A stretch of 64,000 bases of DNA, taken from assembly GCA_027577415.1 (NCBI GenBank), contig JANBQS010000005.1, forward strand, positions 23,411 to 87,410. Direction: 5' to 3'. Source of the DNA: Coemansia sp. RSA 922 (lineage: Eukaryota > Kickxellomycota > Kickxellomycetes > Kickxellales > Kickxellaceae). The notes beneath the pieces are model-generated. The model did no database searches. It had not been told where the DNA came from and was given only the letters and a program-made list of their open reading frames with translations. The translations under genes and the position numbers were made by a program. Shown here in pieces: positions 8,686-19,300 of the stretch. The number at the start of each line of letters is the position of its first letter. Position 1 is the first letter of the stretch.

Positions 8686-10428
8686 TCACTCGTCAGCAGC
8701 AAACTGAATGTCTTGTACACGTTTGTTTTTGTAAATAGACCGCTGCAAGGCAAACTTGATACCATTACGTACACGCGACGAGCGAGTCCTTGTCGAGCAC
8801 TTTATACGCACACGCGTAATACTAGGCATAACATCAGCCATCATAACGATATACTCGCCAGAACGCCGAGAGTTTGTAAACTGAGTCTTGCAGATATCCA
8901 AAAACATAACCGAAGACTGACAGTCGATAAAGCGCTTGTTAAACTGAGCGACCTCTTCAGGCGATGGCATACGCTTGGATCTGTCGCCAGGAGTTTCGCG
9001 CAAAAACAAACGAGCCTCACGCAGCTTAGGAAATCCACTCAGCAGCTCTACTGTCTGTGCTATCGTCAAGGCTGTCTCTTGGAAATCCAATACGCGCAAC
9101 GTGTTTGTGAACTGGATCTTGGGCAAAACCACGTCAAAGTCAGGAATAGCTAACCGGTTCGCGTATAAAACTTGTGTCTGTGCGCCGACTTCAAACGACT
9201 TTAGCAACATGCGCTCCGAATGCTCTTGTCTTCCAAAGGAACTGCGCTCGGCCCATCCCAACGAGATTATCTCGAGCCTTTTATACGACGATGAGCGCAA
9301 GAGCCCCTTGCTCTCCATGATGCCGAATAGCGTAGTGTCCATGCGAAGTTTGAGCACGCGTAGGTGAGACTGCCCGCCCTCCAGAACGACAGGCGTCGTG
9401 AACGGGAAGCACGTCTGACAGTCGAGCACCTCCAGTGCGGGGAACGGGTCGACAGTTGGCTGGCGCATCTTATTCGTCCTCATGCCCACAACCGATGCAA
9501 TGTTTAGCTTCTTGAGCCGCGGATACAAGCGCGTGCTGGTAGGCGTGTGGCCCCAAGTAAGCTTGACGATCGCGTGTACAGTAAAGCCGACAAGCTCCAG
9601 CCGCTCCAGCCAAGGCGCGTGCCGCTGGATAAGCTCGATGTGGCACTGCGGACCCTTGTATCCGGTGATAGAAATGCTGCGCAGCATGCCAGGCACTAGC
9701 TTGTCCAGCTGCGGCCTCGACAAATTGACGTGGTCAACTACTAGCTGCGTTGTGCGCTCGGCAAACATAGCTGGAAGCAGCGCTATGGCATGGTCGTGAT
9801 CCTTGACTGCCCTACGATAGGACCTATAGCTCGAGCCGTGGCTAGCAGTGACTATGCGTGCGTTGGGTGTTAGGTGGCGGACGCACTTGAAAAACTTTTC
9901 CATTGCAGTCGAGATATCCATTAATGCCGCGACCTCCTCATCCGAAGGGGTGTGCCACAAATAATTAGACTCGCTATACGTCGGTATCAGCGCCAGCTTG
10001 AAGACGCTTGGCATCTCGCCGCATGTGGTTTCGACGAAATCCATAAACGACAAAAGACTCTCCGCGGTAAATAGCTTTGAAAAGTCGATAAAGAGGTAGA
10101 GCTGTCTGACCAGGTGCTGCTTCTGACGCTCGACTGCGACACTGAGCTTGGGGAGATGCGTATTGGTGTATATGTATGGCTTGCCGCTAGATGTGCAATG
10201 CGCAGCCACTCGGTATATTAGCGGGTCGACTACAGAACGCCAGCTCTGACATACGGCGGCCAGCGGGGCAAGCTCCTTGGACGGAATGGGAATTCTAATG
10301 CCACCAGACTTTATGGCTGACGGTGTCTCTGTTGCACCCAGCTCAATGTACTGCGCAATGGAGGCGACAATATGGTAAGGAAGCACCTGAGCCGGTGGCA
10401 GAAGCGTGAACGGCGGAGACAGCATCAT
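8686..10428 (-). CDS. F-box-like / leucine-rich protein
   Basis: 580 aa from the ATG pair at 10428; the longer frame upstream is leader sequence. Residues about 10-80 show an F-box-like pattern: 'LLPPAQVLPYHIVASIAQYI', later 'LAPLAAVCQSWRSVVDPLIY'. The rest has irregular leucine-rich repeats ('LEVLDCQTCF', 'LRVLDFQETALTIAQTVELL'). F-box proteins dock substrates to SCF ubiquitin ligases. The family appears to be expanded here, since three to four related genes lie at 45-55 kb, though this member is more divergent. The substrate is unknown. Confidence 0.6.
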   Translation of the reverse strand: MMLSPPFTLLPPAQVLPYHIVASIAQYIELGATETPSAIKSGGIRIPIPSKELAPLAAVCQSWRSVVDPLIYRVAAHCTSSGKPYIYTNTHLPKLSVAVERQKQHLVRQLYLFIDFSKLFTAESLLSFMDFVETTCGEMPSVFKLALIPTYSESNYLWHTPSDEEVAALMDISTAMEKFFKCVRHLTPNARIVTASHGSSYRSYRRAVKDHDHAIALLPAMFAERTTQLVVDHVNLSRPQLDKLVPGMLRSISITGYKGPQCHIELIQRHAPWLERLELVGFTVHAIVKLTWGHTPTSTRLYPRLKKLNIASVVGMRTNKMRQPTVDPFPALEVLDCQTCFPFTTPVVLEGGQSHLRVLKLRMDTTLFGIMESKGLLRSSSYKRLEIISLGWAERSSFGRQEHSERMLLKSFEVGAQTQVLYANRLAIPDFDVVLPKIQFTNTLRVLDFQETALTIAQTVELLSGFPKLREARLFLRETPGDRSKRMPSPEEVAQFNKRFIDCQSSVMFLDICKTQFTNSRRSGEYIVMMADVMPSITRVRIKCSTRTRSSRVRNGIKFALQRSIYKNKRVQDIQFAADE

Positions 10429-11975
10429 GTTTGAGTAGTGAAGAAAAAAAAAAGGTATTTCAAAAAGTGGAGAGGGGTAAAGAGAGATGCAAGTTTGATG
10501 TGAGAACCCTGGCGACGATAGAGCCCACCTTATATTCTTCCCGCAGCCAGAAGACAACAAGCGTGATGGCTGCGGAAATGCTGAGAAACAATTGAACAAA
10601 CATCATCTGAGCCAAGTGTTTGCGGATTAGGGTTTCAAAAATATCGAGCCGAGTCATGCACTTCCATGCGGTTTGAGCTGCATCAGACAATGGCAAGTTT
10701 TTTTTTTTAAGTATGTGGCCATGCGGACATTGCTTTTCCGGTTTAGCCACGCAAAAAAAAAACATGAGATGGAGAAAACTTGTCATTACCTGGGCAAAAG
10801 TTTTATAACTAGTTTGCAAATAAGCATCAGCATCAAGCATATCAATTCATCCACCCAATCTCTTATCTAGCTTGCATCCATGTGTTCAACCACTTTCTTT
10901 TACATGTTCGACATTATTATTGTGATTTACGTGGTCCAGAATGTTCGATAGAACAGCTGGTGATCGCCGATTTTCTATGGCGACATCTACTTAATGCTTT
11001 GGAGATTCAAGACGCAGTAATTATCCCGAGCATTGCTACCTGCACCCAAGACCTGTATAGTTGGGGCTGGGCATACAGAATGACGCCCCCCTCTCCAGCC
11101 AGCTCACCCAAAAAAAAAGGGGAAGGGTGGCAACATTGAGCCGGATATTGTGGCGAGAGAATTGAAAGTGACCCAGGGTCAGCGCAAAAGCAAGTAGACC
11201 ACGGAGGTTTTTTTTTTTTCCTTTTTTTCCACACTGATACCTGGAACAAGCAAGGCATGCGGATAAGATGGGCTGGTCAATAAAAAAACATAGGATCTAC
11301 AAGGCGTGAGTCCCTCCCCCGTTTCTTATTGCCAGAACAACCGAGCGGTGTCACAGTTTGCACTGTCCACACAAAAGCTTTCGTTCTAGACTGTGGGTTA
11401 TTCAACCTGCTTTTGGGTTGTGCAATTTAGCGATCCCCCATGCGCGCTTAATTGCGGACACTTTTTTTTTTTTTTTTGGCAACCACACCTCGTGGAAAAA
11501 AAAACCTTGGGACGAAGCAAACACCGAAAGTAAAAAGGCGGGGTCATTTTATTTTTTTTGTTTGTTGCTAATCTACCGCCTAATAGAGATATTGGGCGAT
11601 GCAGGCGCCTCCCCTCCCCGTAGTTTAGGGATGGGAGGGACAGTTGTCGTTTCACAAAGACACCGGTTTTGGAGTGCAAGTCTAGTTGAATCCAGATTTG
11701 TCGTCCCACCCTCCCCCTTCCCCACCCACCCCATTGCAATTGCATTGACGCGGAGTGTCAAACGTCGACTGATGTACTTGTACGCATATATATGTGAGCG
11801 GTCCCCACTGACGCCGCTGCGCCCAGCGCAGCAAGCTCAGACGTCAATCGCTTTGCCATTTTCCCCCCTCTTTTTTTTTTATCCATTGTTATTTTGTGCT
11901 ATTCTACCCGCCGTACGTCCCCCTTTTACGGGGTTTTCTTTACTCTATATCTCTATCTCTTGACCTGCACACAAA
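10429..11975. other. intergenic, 1.5 kb, no confident gene
   Basis: Lies between divergent F-box-like and RGS genes. It has many homopolymer A/T tracts and a long CT-rich leader just before 11976. A minus-strand open frame at 10460-10840 carries one hydrophobic span ('FLSISAAITLVVFWL') but overlaps the F-box gene leader and has poly-A/T-coded residues, so I do not call it. Confidence 0.35.
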
Positions 11976-13754
11976 ATGTCTTTACTTTTTAAACGCGCGG
12001 AAGTCGACATTGAAGACTTTTGGCCCACCGATTCTACAAAGTACAAGATCCGTGCTGGTGTCGTGCTGACTGTCTATGGATTGTACATGGTCTACGCCAT
12101 TCTCACGTTTGTCATGTTTGTACAAAAATCGCGCGATAAGCACAGCGGTCTCTCTCAGCGTAACGTTGCTCTCGTCATGTTACAGTCAATCGGTTGCATT
12201 ATCATGGGCTCGGCTGCCATGGTTAGCACAGCCATTCAACTCTGGCCATGCTTCCTCAGACTTTGGCTTGTCGATATTGGCTTTATGATGGTGTACTCGT
12301 CGATCGCCGCCCGTGCCCTCCAGCATATTGTCGTCTCCAACGTGCATATTTTGACCAACAAGCTAGCCACCAGTAATGCACCCGCGCTCAAGGGCACGAT
12401 GACTCCGCACAGCAACCTCGATTACTTGCGTCAAGAGGATGGCCCCAGACTTCATCGCAGCGGCAGCCAGACCAGTATCTACAGCACTACCGACTTTGGA
12501 CACAACGAGTCGACGCAGGGCATGGTCCTTAACGAAAAGAAACACACCGCGGATATTGGTAGCAGCAGAACAGAGCGCCACGCGTCGCTAGTGCGTCTCG
12601 ACAACGGACCTGATTCAAAGACATACCGTCGCCTACAAAAGTACACTCGGCTGCAGCGGTTTGTCACGAACCGGTCGTTGACCATATTCGTCCTGCTCAA
12701 CTTTATGGCTGCGTGCCTAATGTCCCTGGCCATCAACATCGTCAACAAACAGTTCAGCATTTCGCCCATGAACAAGATGTGCTCTATGATGTGGGGCTTT
12801 ATGCCTGTGACCGCCATTATCGCCATCTACGCCGTCTTGATTCTGCCAGTGCTGCTTATCAAGTGTTGGTCGCTCAAGGACGCCTACGGTATCCGTAACG
12901 ATTTGATAATATCGATTATTGCCGGAGGTCTGTGCGTAATTCTCACCGTGCTGTGGGAGACGATTCTGATCAGGATTGCGCATTCTTGGTCCGGTTGGTT
13001 CTTTACATGGCTGTGTGCTGTTGTTTTGCATACGGTTTCGCTGGTACTTCCTCTGTGGGCTGCCATCCGTCACTCGCGCGATGTCATGATGCGCATGCAC
13101 GGTGCCAACGGTATGGGCGCAACCATGTCTGCCGCCATTGCCGGCGCTGGTGGCGAGGACGGTCACTTGGGTAAGCGTGCCGAGTTCAACAGCATTTTGG
13201 CTGACCCTTACGAGTACCGCTTCTTCTGTGATTTTGCTGCGTCGTGCTTCTGCTCCGAGATGACCGCATTCATAGACGAGTATCAAGTGCTCAAGGGTCT
13301 CACTGTCATTGCTCTGGGCTCCGAGGACATGTGGCGCGAGGACGTTGATCAGCTCGAGTCGTCGTATATGGCACGCATGGCCAACAACATTGACGGCGGC
13401 ATTGGCTATCTGGCTATGGCTAACCGCGCATACCCGCACTCAAAGTCGCTGCGCCTTCAGACACCGCCTACTGTAAGCATCCTCGAGACTGCGCTTGCTG
13501 TCTACCCGCAATACGATCTCAGCGAGGTTACACCCTTCCCCGTTGCCTCCATGGACAAGCTAGTCGCTATCTTTAGCGTCTTTGTCAACTCTAACTCGTA
13601 CACCGCCGTCAGCCTGCCCTCATCTATGGTGCTGCGTATTCGCGAGAGGCTAGGCCGGAGCCAGCTGACGCTGACGATTCTCGACGAAATCAAAGATGAA
13701 GTACTAAACATGCTTTACTACGATGTGTTTACGAGATATGCCAAGAGAAAGTAG
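11976..13754 (+). CDS. seven-transmembrane receptor-like protein with RGS domain
   Basis: 592 aa. Hydrophobic segments at about 28-50, 66-86, 91-108, 235-255, 270-292, 311-330 and 340-362 give roughly seven spans, split by a long polar loop (about 125-225). The C-terminal 190 residues form an RGS-like domain, starting 'FNSILADPYEYRFFCDFAA' (about 404) with 'FIDEYQVLKGL' and ending 'NMLYYDVFTRYA'. RGS domains speed GTP hydrolysis by G-alpha subunits. The 7TM-RGS fusion is known from plant RGS1 and fungal GprK-type receptors. The likely role is a plasma-membrane sensor that attenuates G-protein signalling. The ligand is unknown. Confidence 0.75.
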   Translation: MSLLFKRAEVDIEDFWPTDSTKYKIRAGVVLTVYGLYMVYAILTFVMFVQKSRDKHSGLSQRNVALVMLQSIGCIIMGSAAMVSTAIQLWPCFLRLWLVDIGFMMVYSSIAARALQHIVVSNVHILTNKLATSNAPALKGTMTPHSNLDYLRQEDGPRLHRSGSQTSIYSTTDFGHNESTQGMVLNEKKHTADIGSSRTERHASLVRLDNGPDSKTYRRLQKYTRLQRFVTNRSLTIFVLLNFMAACLMSLAINIVNKQFSISPMNKMCSMMWGFMPVTAIIAIYAVLILPVLLIKCWSLKDAYGIRNDLIISIIAGGLCVILTVLWETILIRIAHSWSGWFFTWLCAVVLHTVSLVLPLWAAIRHSRDVMMRMHGANGMGATMSAAIAGAGGEDGHLGKRAEFNSILADPYEYRFFCDFAASCFCSEMTAFIDEYQVLKGLTVIALGSEDMWREDVDQLESSYMARMANNIDGGIGYLAMANRAYPHSKSLRLQTPPTVSILETALAVYPQYDLSEVTPFPVASMDKLVAIFSVFVNSNSYTAVSLPSSMVLRIRERLGRSQLTLTILDEIKDEVLNMLYYDVFTRYAKRK

Positions 13755-14104
13755 AAAAGTCGACTGTAAAAAAAAAAAATTCAAAATAAAAGCATGCAAA
13801 CTTCTATTCTCTTCCAATAAGCAGCTTGCCGAGAAGAAAAAAAAGTGCAAGCACTGACTTAGGGCGCTGTGGGAAAGACGAAGTAGGATGGTAATAAAGA
13901 AAATTTTTTAAAGGAATAAGCAAAGGAGCTTGACTGGGGCATTGCACGCGCTACACCACATGACCTATCTTTGAGGAATAAGAGAACACTTGGAACTAAA
14001 GGCCTGTTCTGCTCTTTTGTGTTCTAATAATTTTTTTTTTTACATTTTATTTTTAAAACTAGTCGTTCTATTCTATTTTTTTTAATCTATCAGTAGTGTA
14101 TATA
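13755..14104. other. intergenic, 3' flank of RGS gene
   Basis: 350 bp, A-rich then T-rich before the next start. I see no gene or clear regulatory motif. Confidence 0.3.
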
Positions 14105-14575
14105 ATGCCTGGACGTCTCATTAAACACGAACACGACAATGAGTCAGATATCGACATCATGTCAGTCAGCACTGACAACGAAAGAAAGAGCGTATACGTG
14201 CTGATTCATAACGACCGCCCAGAGTTTAACATGATTGACTTGTGCTATTTTCAAGAGAAAATTGCCTGTCTGACTGTTTTAAAGGAAAGTATGCGCGTAA
14301 CAGAGTTATTTGATCCAAGCGAAGCCTTCTCCTTACATTTATACGACTATGATGTGGGTGATTTTATTCTTATATGTGATAATAGAACTAACGAGGTTGA
14401 AGCAGAGCGGAAACTTGACGGGTTAGATATACGCAAAAGTGGGTTGGTGCTATTAATGTGGAATGGTCTCTTTAGTCGGCAAGCCGCTCTGTCTGCGATG
14501 GACAATCAAATGAATACACCAACAAATATATACGAGATGGTTGATGGACATGCAATTAGAGTGTCACGGTACTAA
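14105..14575 (+). CDS. hypothetical protein, 156 aa
   Basis: Frame from the ATG at 14105 with an upstream T-rich leader. An acidic N-terminus ('HEHDNESDIDIMSVSTDNE') is followed by an alternating strand-like pattern ('KSVYVLIHNDRPEF', 'FSLHLYDYDVGDFILICDN'). There is no signal peptide or membrane span, and I recognise no family. Its AT content is higher than that of the RGS and FAS genes on either side. It is more likely a lineage-specific gene than a conserved one. Confidence 0.45.
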   Translation: MPGRLIKHEHDNESDIDIMSVSTDNERKSVYVLIHNDRPEFNMIDLCYFQEKIACLTVLKESMRVTELFDPSEAFSLHLYDYDVGDFILICDNRTNEVEAERKLDGLDIRKSGLVLLMWNGLFSRQAALSAMDNQMNTPTNIYEMVDGHAIRVSRY

Positions 14576-16372
14576 GCATGCAAGTGAGTAGCAAATATAA
14601 CAGTTTTATACGTTAGATTATTGCACTACTAGGTGTGAGCTCCGTTGTCGGTCGTTGGTGGAAGTAGGCCCGTAGGTTAAAACTACTAATAGACTTTAAT
14701 ATATTACTTAAAGAGCAAGTCGATAGGTAAAGAGAGGAGCAGGCTGGCTGCTTGTCGTTGTCTTTTCTTGTCTTGGGCGAGCGCGGCGTTTTATAACAGA
14801 AAATGGCTAAACGGTTCCTATTGTGTGGTGCGCACGGAAGGCACCACACAATAGCTAGATGGCTTGCGGTGTCCGAATACTAATATAAATCCTGCATGCT
14901 TTAACCGGTTAGTAGTGATTGCGAAGGCCCCTTTGCTACTCGCGAATGCTGATCAATAGGGCTCTGGCTCCCTGGCTGGCCGATAAGTGGTGGCGACTCA
15001 TTCGAGCCGCCACACTAGTAAATACCAACACTTGGAAATTTGATGTCTCTAACCTCGATAAACGGCTTTCTCGGTTGTTCGTTATGGAGTGTGTAGGTCT
15101 GCCGCCGCTAGAGCTTGAGAGACAATGTATAAAGACCACAGTGTTTATCACCGTCATGCCAGCTCTTACAAGACAATGGCGTTGGCACTCAGCTACACCC
15201 TATCACATTACTACCACTTCGGCCAGGCACAGCATATGTTTAATGGCGGATATTTACATCGCCACCAAACTCAGTGTCATAGAATAACGGATGCGCCAGG
15301 GTACAGGTTTGGGTCACTATGAAACACTCCCCAAGAGATTGCCATCCCGTTTGCTATCTACCAGTCAGTCAAAGCTACAACAGCACTGTGTAATTAGTCT
15401 GATTATCCTCTTATGTTAATCCACACGGTCCAAAATGGCAAAGAACAATCTCGCGCTGGTAAAGCCCCCTTCCCCGGCCTAGGGAGATCTCATAAATCTG
15501 GATTGGGGATAGGGATTATTCTGGTTGCCATACTGCATCCCGCATTCACGTAAGGAGGAGTATTGTTGGGATATCTGAAAACAATAGCCGGACCTTCTGG
15601 ATGTCAGATAATTGCCTAGCCAGCTCTCGCCTTCAGTTTGTGTAACAGACTGTAGCACTCATTATGCCACTTGGTTAGCCAGATCTGTTGTATTGCTTGG
15701 AATCACACAAGATCGCGCAACTAACCCACTGGTTTGTACTACTAGCCACATGCATACCTAGCCACCGGAGCCTCACTTTAGCCACACTTGAGCCACGGAA
15801 ATGCACTCCTTCATACACTTGCATGAGTGCTTGTTTGCACGTCTTCTCGATATGGCATGATTACCCAAAGTGCAATATTCTATTGTTTCGTGACCGTGAC
15901 GGATTAATCTGTATGTTGGGGAGGGGGCGCGGAATTTAAAACAGATCATTTTAGGTAAATTTAAATTGCAGCCCATTAATGCTGCATGAGGGTCTGTCTA
16001 CATACAAAGTATAATTTATCACGGGTGTTTGGATCGACACAGCATAATAGAGTAGTAATTAGGAGGATTTGCGGCGATAGGCCTGAAATGTGTCGCCATT
16101 CCAGAAACCAAGTTGCTTTATCCGCTGGCCGTTTCTGCACCGAAAGATACAAAGAAAAAAAATTGCACAGAGATTATCGGGAAAATTAGCCAGCGCACAA
16201 ACGCCACTTGCTTCAGTGACTGGCTCCGACTTTTAATTTTTTCTTTAGTGTTCCTTGTTATGTCTAAAAGGGCCGCCTTTCGGCTCATTTTCAGTTTTCC
16301 CCTTTCCATTGGTTACTTCTCATTTACTCTTTCAATTTCTCTATAACGATTCGTTATTTGTAGCTACTGGTA
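14576..16372. other. 1.8-kb decayed intergenic region upstream of FAS
   Basis: Contains a plus frame from 14946 to 15287 ('WLADKWWRLIRAATLV...') that continues in another frame to 15322, and later stretches such as 'GLGIGIILVAILHPAF' (about 15500) broken by stops. This looks like old coding material without identifiable origin. A perfect 14-bp stem with 9-nt loop lies at 14818-14854. The last 200 bp are pyrimidine-rich and probably serve as the FAS promoter and leader. Confidence 0.4.
14818..14854. repeat. perfect 14-bp inverted repeat (hairpin)
   Basis: CTATTGTGTGGTGC (14818-14831) is the exact reverse complement of GCACCACACAATAG (14841-14854), with a 9-nt loop. No T run follows, so a terminator is unlikely. 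It could be a protein-binding site or a transposon footprint. Confidence 0.7.
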
Positions 16373-19300
16373 ATGTCTGAGCGTGTTGTTTGCGTGAACC
16401 ACGGTTCCAGTTCCATAGAGATCGGGGTGTCTGTCGAGCTGACAGACACGGTGCAAGCCCTAGTCGACTCGTTCGGCATCGACTCGACCGAATATCTTAG
16501 CACCATTGAGCTACATGTCGCCTTTATCCAGCACTGCGTTGAGTTTGGCAGTCCTGAGGCTGTGCTCGCTGTCTTTGGCGCCTTTTGCCAGGCCTTCGAC
16601 ACCACTACTAGCGACATTCACGTCATTGTACAAACTCGCGGCCTGGATGAGGCTGCTGCCCAGCGCGTGCTCAAGGGCTACTTTTCCGCGTGGTCGATTG
16701 TTAACAACCAGAGCTCGTCGTCATCACTACGGCCGACAGCTTCGGCTCCTGCATTGTTTTCTACCGAGTCTCTTGGGCTCATGGCCATGTTTGGCGGCCA
16801 GCGTGGCTCAAGCAGCTATTTGGACGAGGCTGAGTGGCTGCTCGATGTCTACCGTCCGCTGTTGATAGACTTTGTGTCTCGCATGTCGTCGTTTCTACAT
16901 CGCGAGTCGCAGGATAAGCGGGTCAGCTTTGTATATTCTAAGGGTCTCGACGTGCTCCGTTGGCTGACTACATCCAGCGCAATGCCCGATGACCAGTACT
17001 TGCTGTCAGCCCCTGTCTGTCAGCCGCTTTTTGCCCTAACCCAGCTCATGCACGTCATGGTTTTGTACAAGACCCTCGGGGTCTCTCCTGGGGATTTGGT
17101 TAAGCGCTTCAAAGGTATGTCACTCCCAATATGCTCAGTCGATGGACTAATTAGTCAAGTGACAATGCCAACAACTAAACACAATATTTATTTTTATTTG
17201 TAGTCGCTGTTGGTCACAGTCTGGGCATCGGTACTGCCGCCGCCTTCTCTACTTTAACAGACGAGCAGTCGTTCTTCAATGTCGGCGAAAAGATTCTCGG
17301 CATACAATTGCTGGCGGGTGCATTCCCGCAGCTGTATTATCCCTGCCACCGAGTGCTTAGCGATCCCAATCTCGGCACAGAGTCGCGCCCGATGGTATCG
17401 GTCCAGGGTATTACCAAGCCAGTGCTGGAAAAGCTTATTACAAAGTTCAACAGCCGCCAACCGTCTCCTGCCGAGCATGCGTTCTTGGCCGTAGCCAACA
17501 CAGTAGACAAGTTTACCGTAGCGAGCGAGATCTCGTCCGCGGCAAAGTTTGTCGAATTCTTGTGCAGCGAGTCGGCAGACCCAGACAAGGACCAGTCGCG
17601 TATTCCCTATTTCTTGCGCAAACCGGTGATTACTTCTCAGTATACGACAATTTCGGTACCATATCATTGCCCTCTGCTTCAGTCGGCGGCCGAGGCTGCG
17701 TACGCCGTGGCCGTAGAGAAGGAGTGGGTTCTTCGCTCAGAGGACATGCAGATTGCAGTCCGTGCTAGCGACGATGGCCACGACATCCGCACAGAGGCCA
17801 ATCTGACGCAGTATTTGTTTGACAGCATCTGCGTGCTGCCTGTCGACTGGCCGCAAGCCACACAGTATCCAGACATCACGCACATAATTGACTTTGGGCC
17901 TGACGGTCTCAGCGGCTTTGGCTTGCTTGCTTACAAGAACATCGAGGGCATGGGTATCCCTGTCGTCTGCGCTGGCGCATTGGTTTCTCGCAGCTCCAAG
18001 CCGTACATGGGCACCAAGGCTGATCTTTACAAGACGGATCTGGCAAGTGTCACGACCGTCCCCAACTGGCTGACCGAGTTTGGGCCCAAACTAGTGCGTA
18101 CCGCCCACGACGACCAGCTCCATATCGACTCGCCAATGTCTCGCGTACTGGGAGCACCGACAGTCATGGTTGCTGGTATGACTCCAACAACAGCCAGCGC
18201 GAGCTTTGTTGCTGCTATCAGCAATGCTGGTTACCATGTGGAATTAGCAGGCGGCGGCATGCCTACCGAGAGCGACATGGAACGCACAATCGACAGCCTC
18301 GTAAAGTTGGCCAAGCCCGGACAAGGTATTACGCTAAACTGCATCTACATGAACCAACACCAGTGGGGCTTCCAGTTCCCTGCCTTGCTACGTATGCGCG
18401 CCAAGGGCGTGTCCATTGCTGGCCTATGCATTGGCGGCGGTGTCCCATCTCTTGACGGCGCAAAGTCTATCATCGATTCTTTGCGCTCTGCTGGTATCCG
18501 CCATGTGGCGTTCAAGCCCAGTACTGCCGATGCCATCCAGCACGTCGTCATCATCGCCAAGGCACACGCCGACTTCCCCGTTGTGCTACAGTGGACAGGC
18601 GGCAGATCTGGCGGCCACCACTCGTTTGAGGACCTTCACCAGCCGATTCTCGAGACCTACGCTACCATTCGCGCATGCCGCAATATTGCGCTTGTTGCTG
18701 GGTCTGGATTCGGCGATGCGGAGGGCTCGTTGCCGTACATTACTGGCGACTGGAGTATTAAATTCGGCCGCGCCCCAATGCCTTTTGATGGTATTTTGCT
18801 TGGGTCGCGAATGATGGTCGCCAAGGAGGCTGACACGTCGCTGGCAGCAAAGGAGTTGATTGTCGCTACTCCTGGCCTGAGCGACTCGGAATGGCACAAG
18901 ACTTATGACGGACCTAGCGGCGGCATAATGACCCTGATTAGCGAGTATGGCGAACTCAACCACACCATCGTCAATAGGGCGATAGTGCTTGTCAAAGATC
19001 TCACGTCCACTATCCTCAGTCAGCCTCGCGAGAAACACGCTGCACTGTTGCTGGCCCGAAAGGATGAGATCATCGCTCGTCTCAACAGCGACTATCTGCG
19101 GCCGTGGTTTGGCCGCAAGTCTGACGGTCAAGTGGTGGATCTGGAGGAGATGACCTATGCCGAGGTCATTAGTCGCCTGGTCGAGCTCATGTACATCAAG
19201 CACCAGCAGCGCTGGATCCACGAGTCGTACTGCCGAGTTGTGCTTGACTTTGTATCCCGCGCCGAGTGTCGTCTTGGTACGGACTTGCCTGGAATGTCTA

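Noticed and set aside
10460..10840. minus-strand 126-codon frame with a hydrophobic span
   Set aside because: It overlaps the F-box-like gene's leader, codes homopolymer runs, and no splice model gave a coherent protein. A small mitochondrial protein remains possible but unsupported.
11358..11963. 201-codon plus-strand frame before the RGS gene
   Set aside because: Composition is that of a CT-rich leader with poly-T and poly-A tracts, it begins without ATG context, and it has no recognisable domain.
14946..15322. plus-strand frames 'WLADKWWRLIRAATLV...' and the overlapping next frame
   Set aside because: Coding-like wording but no family recognised and the frame changes midway. Listed only as decayed sequence.
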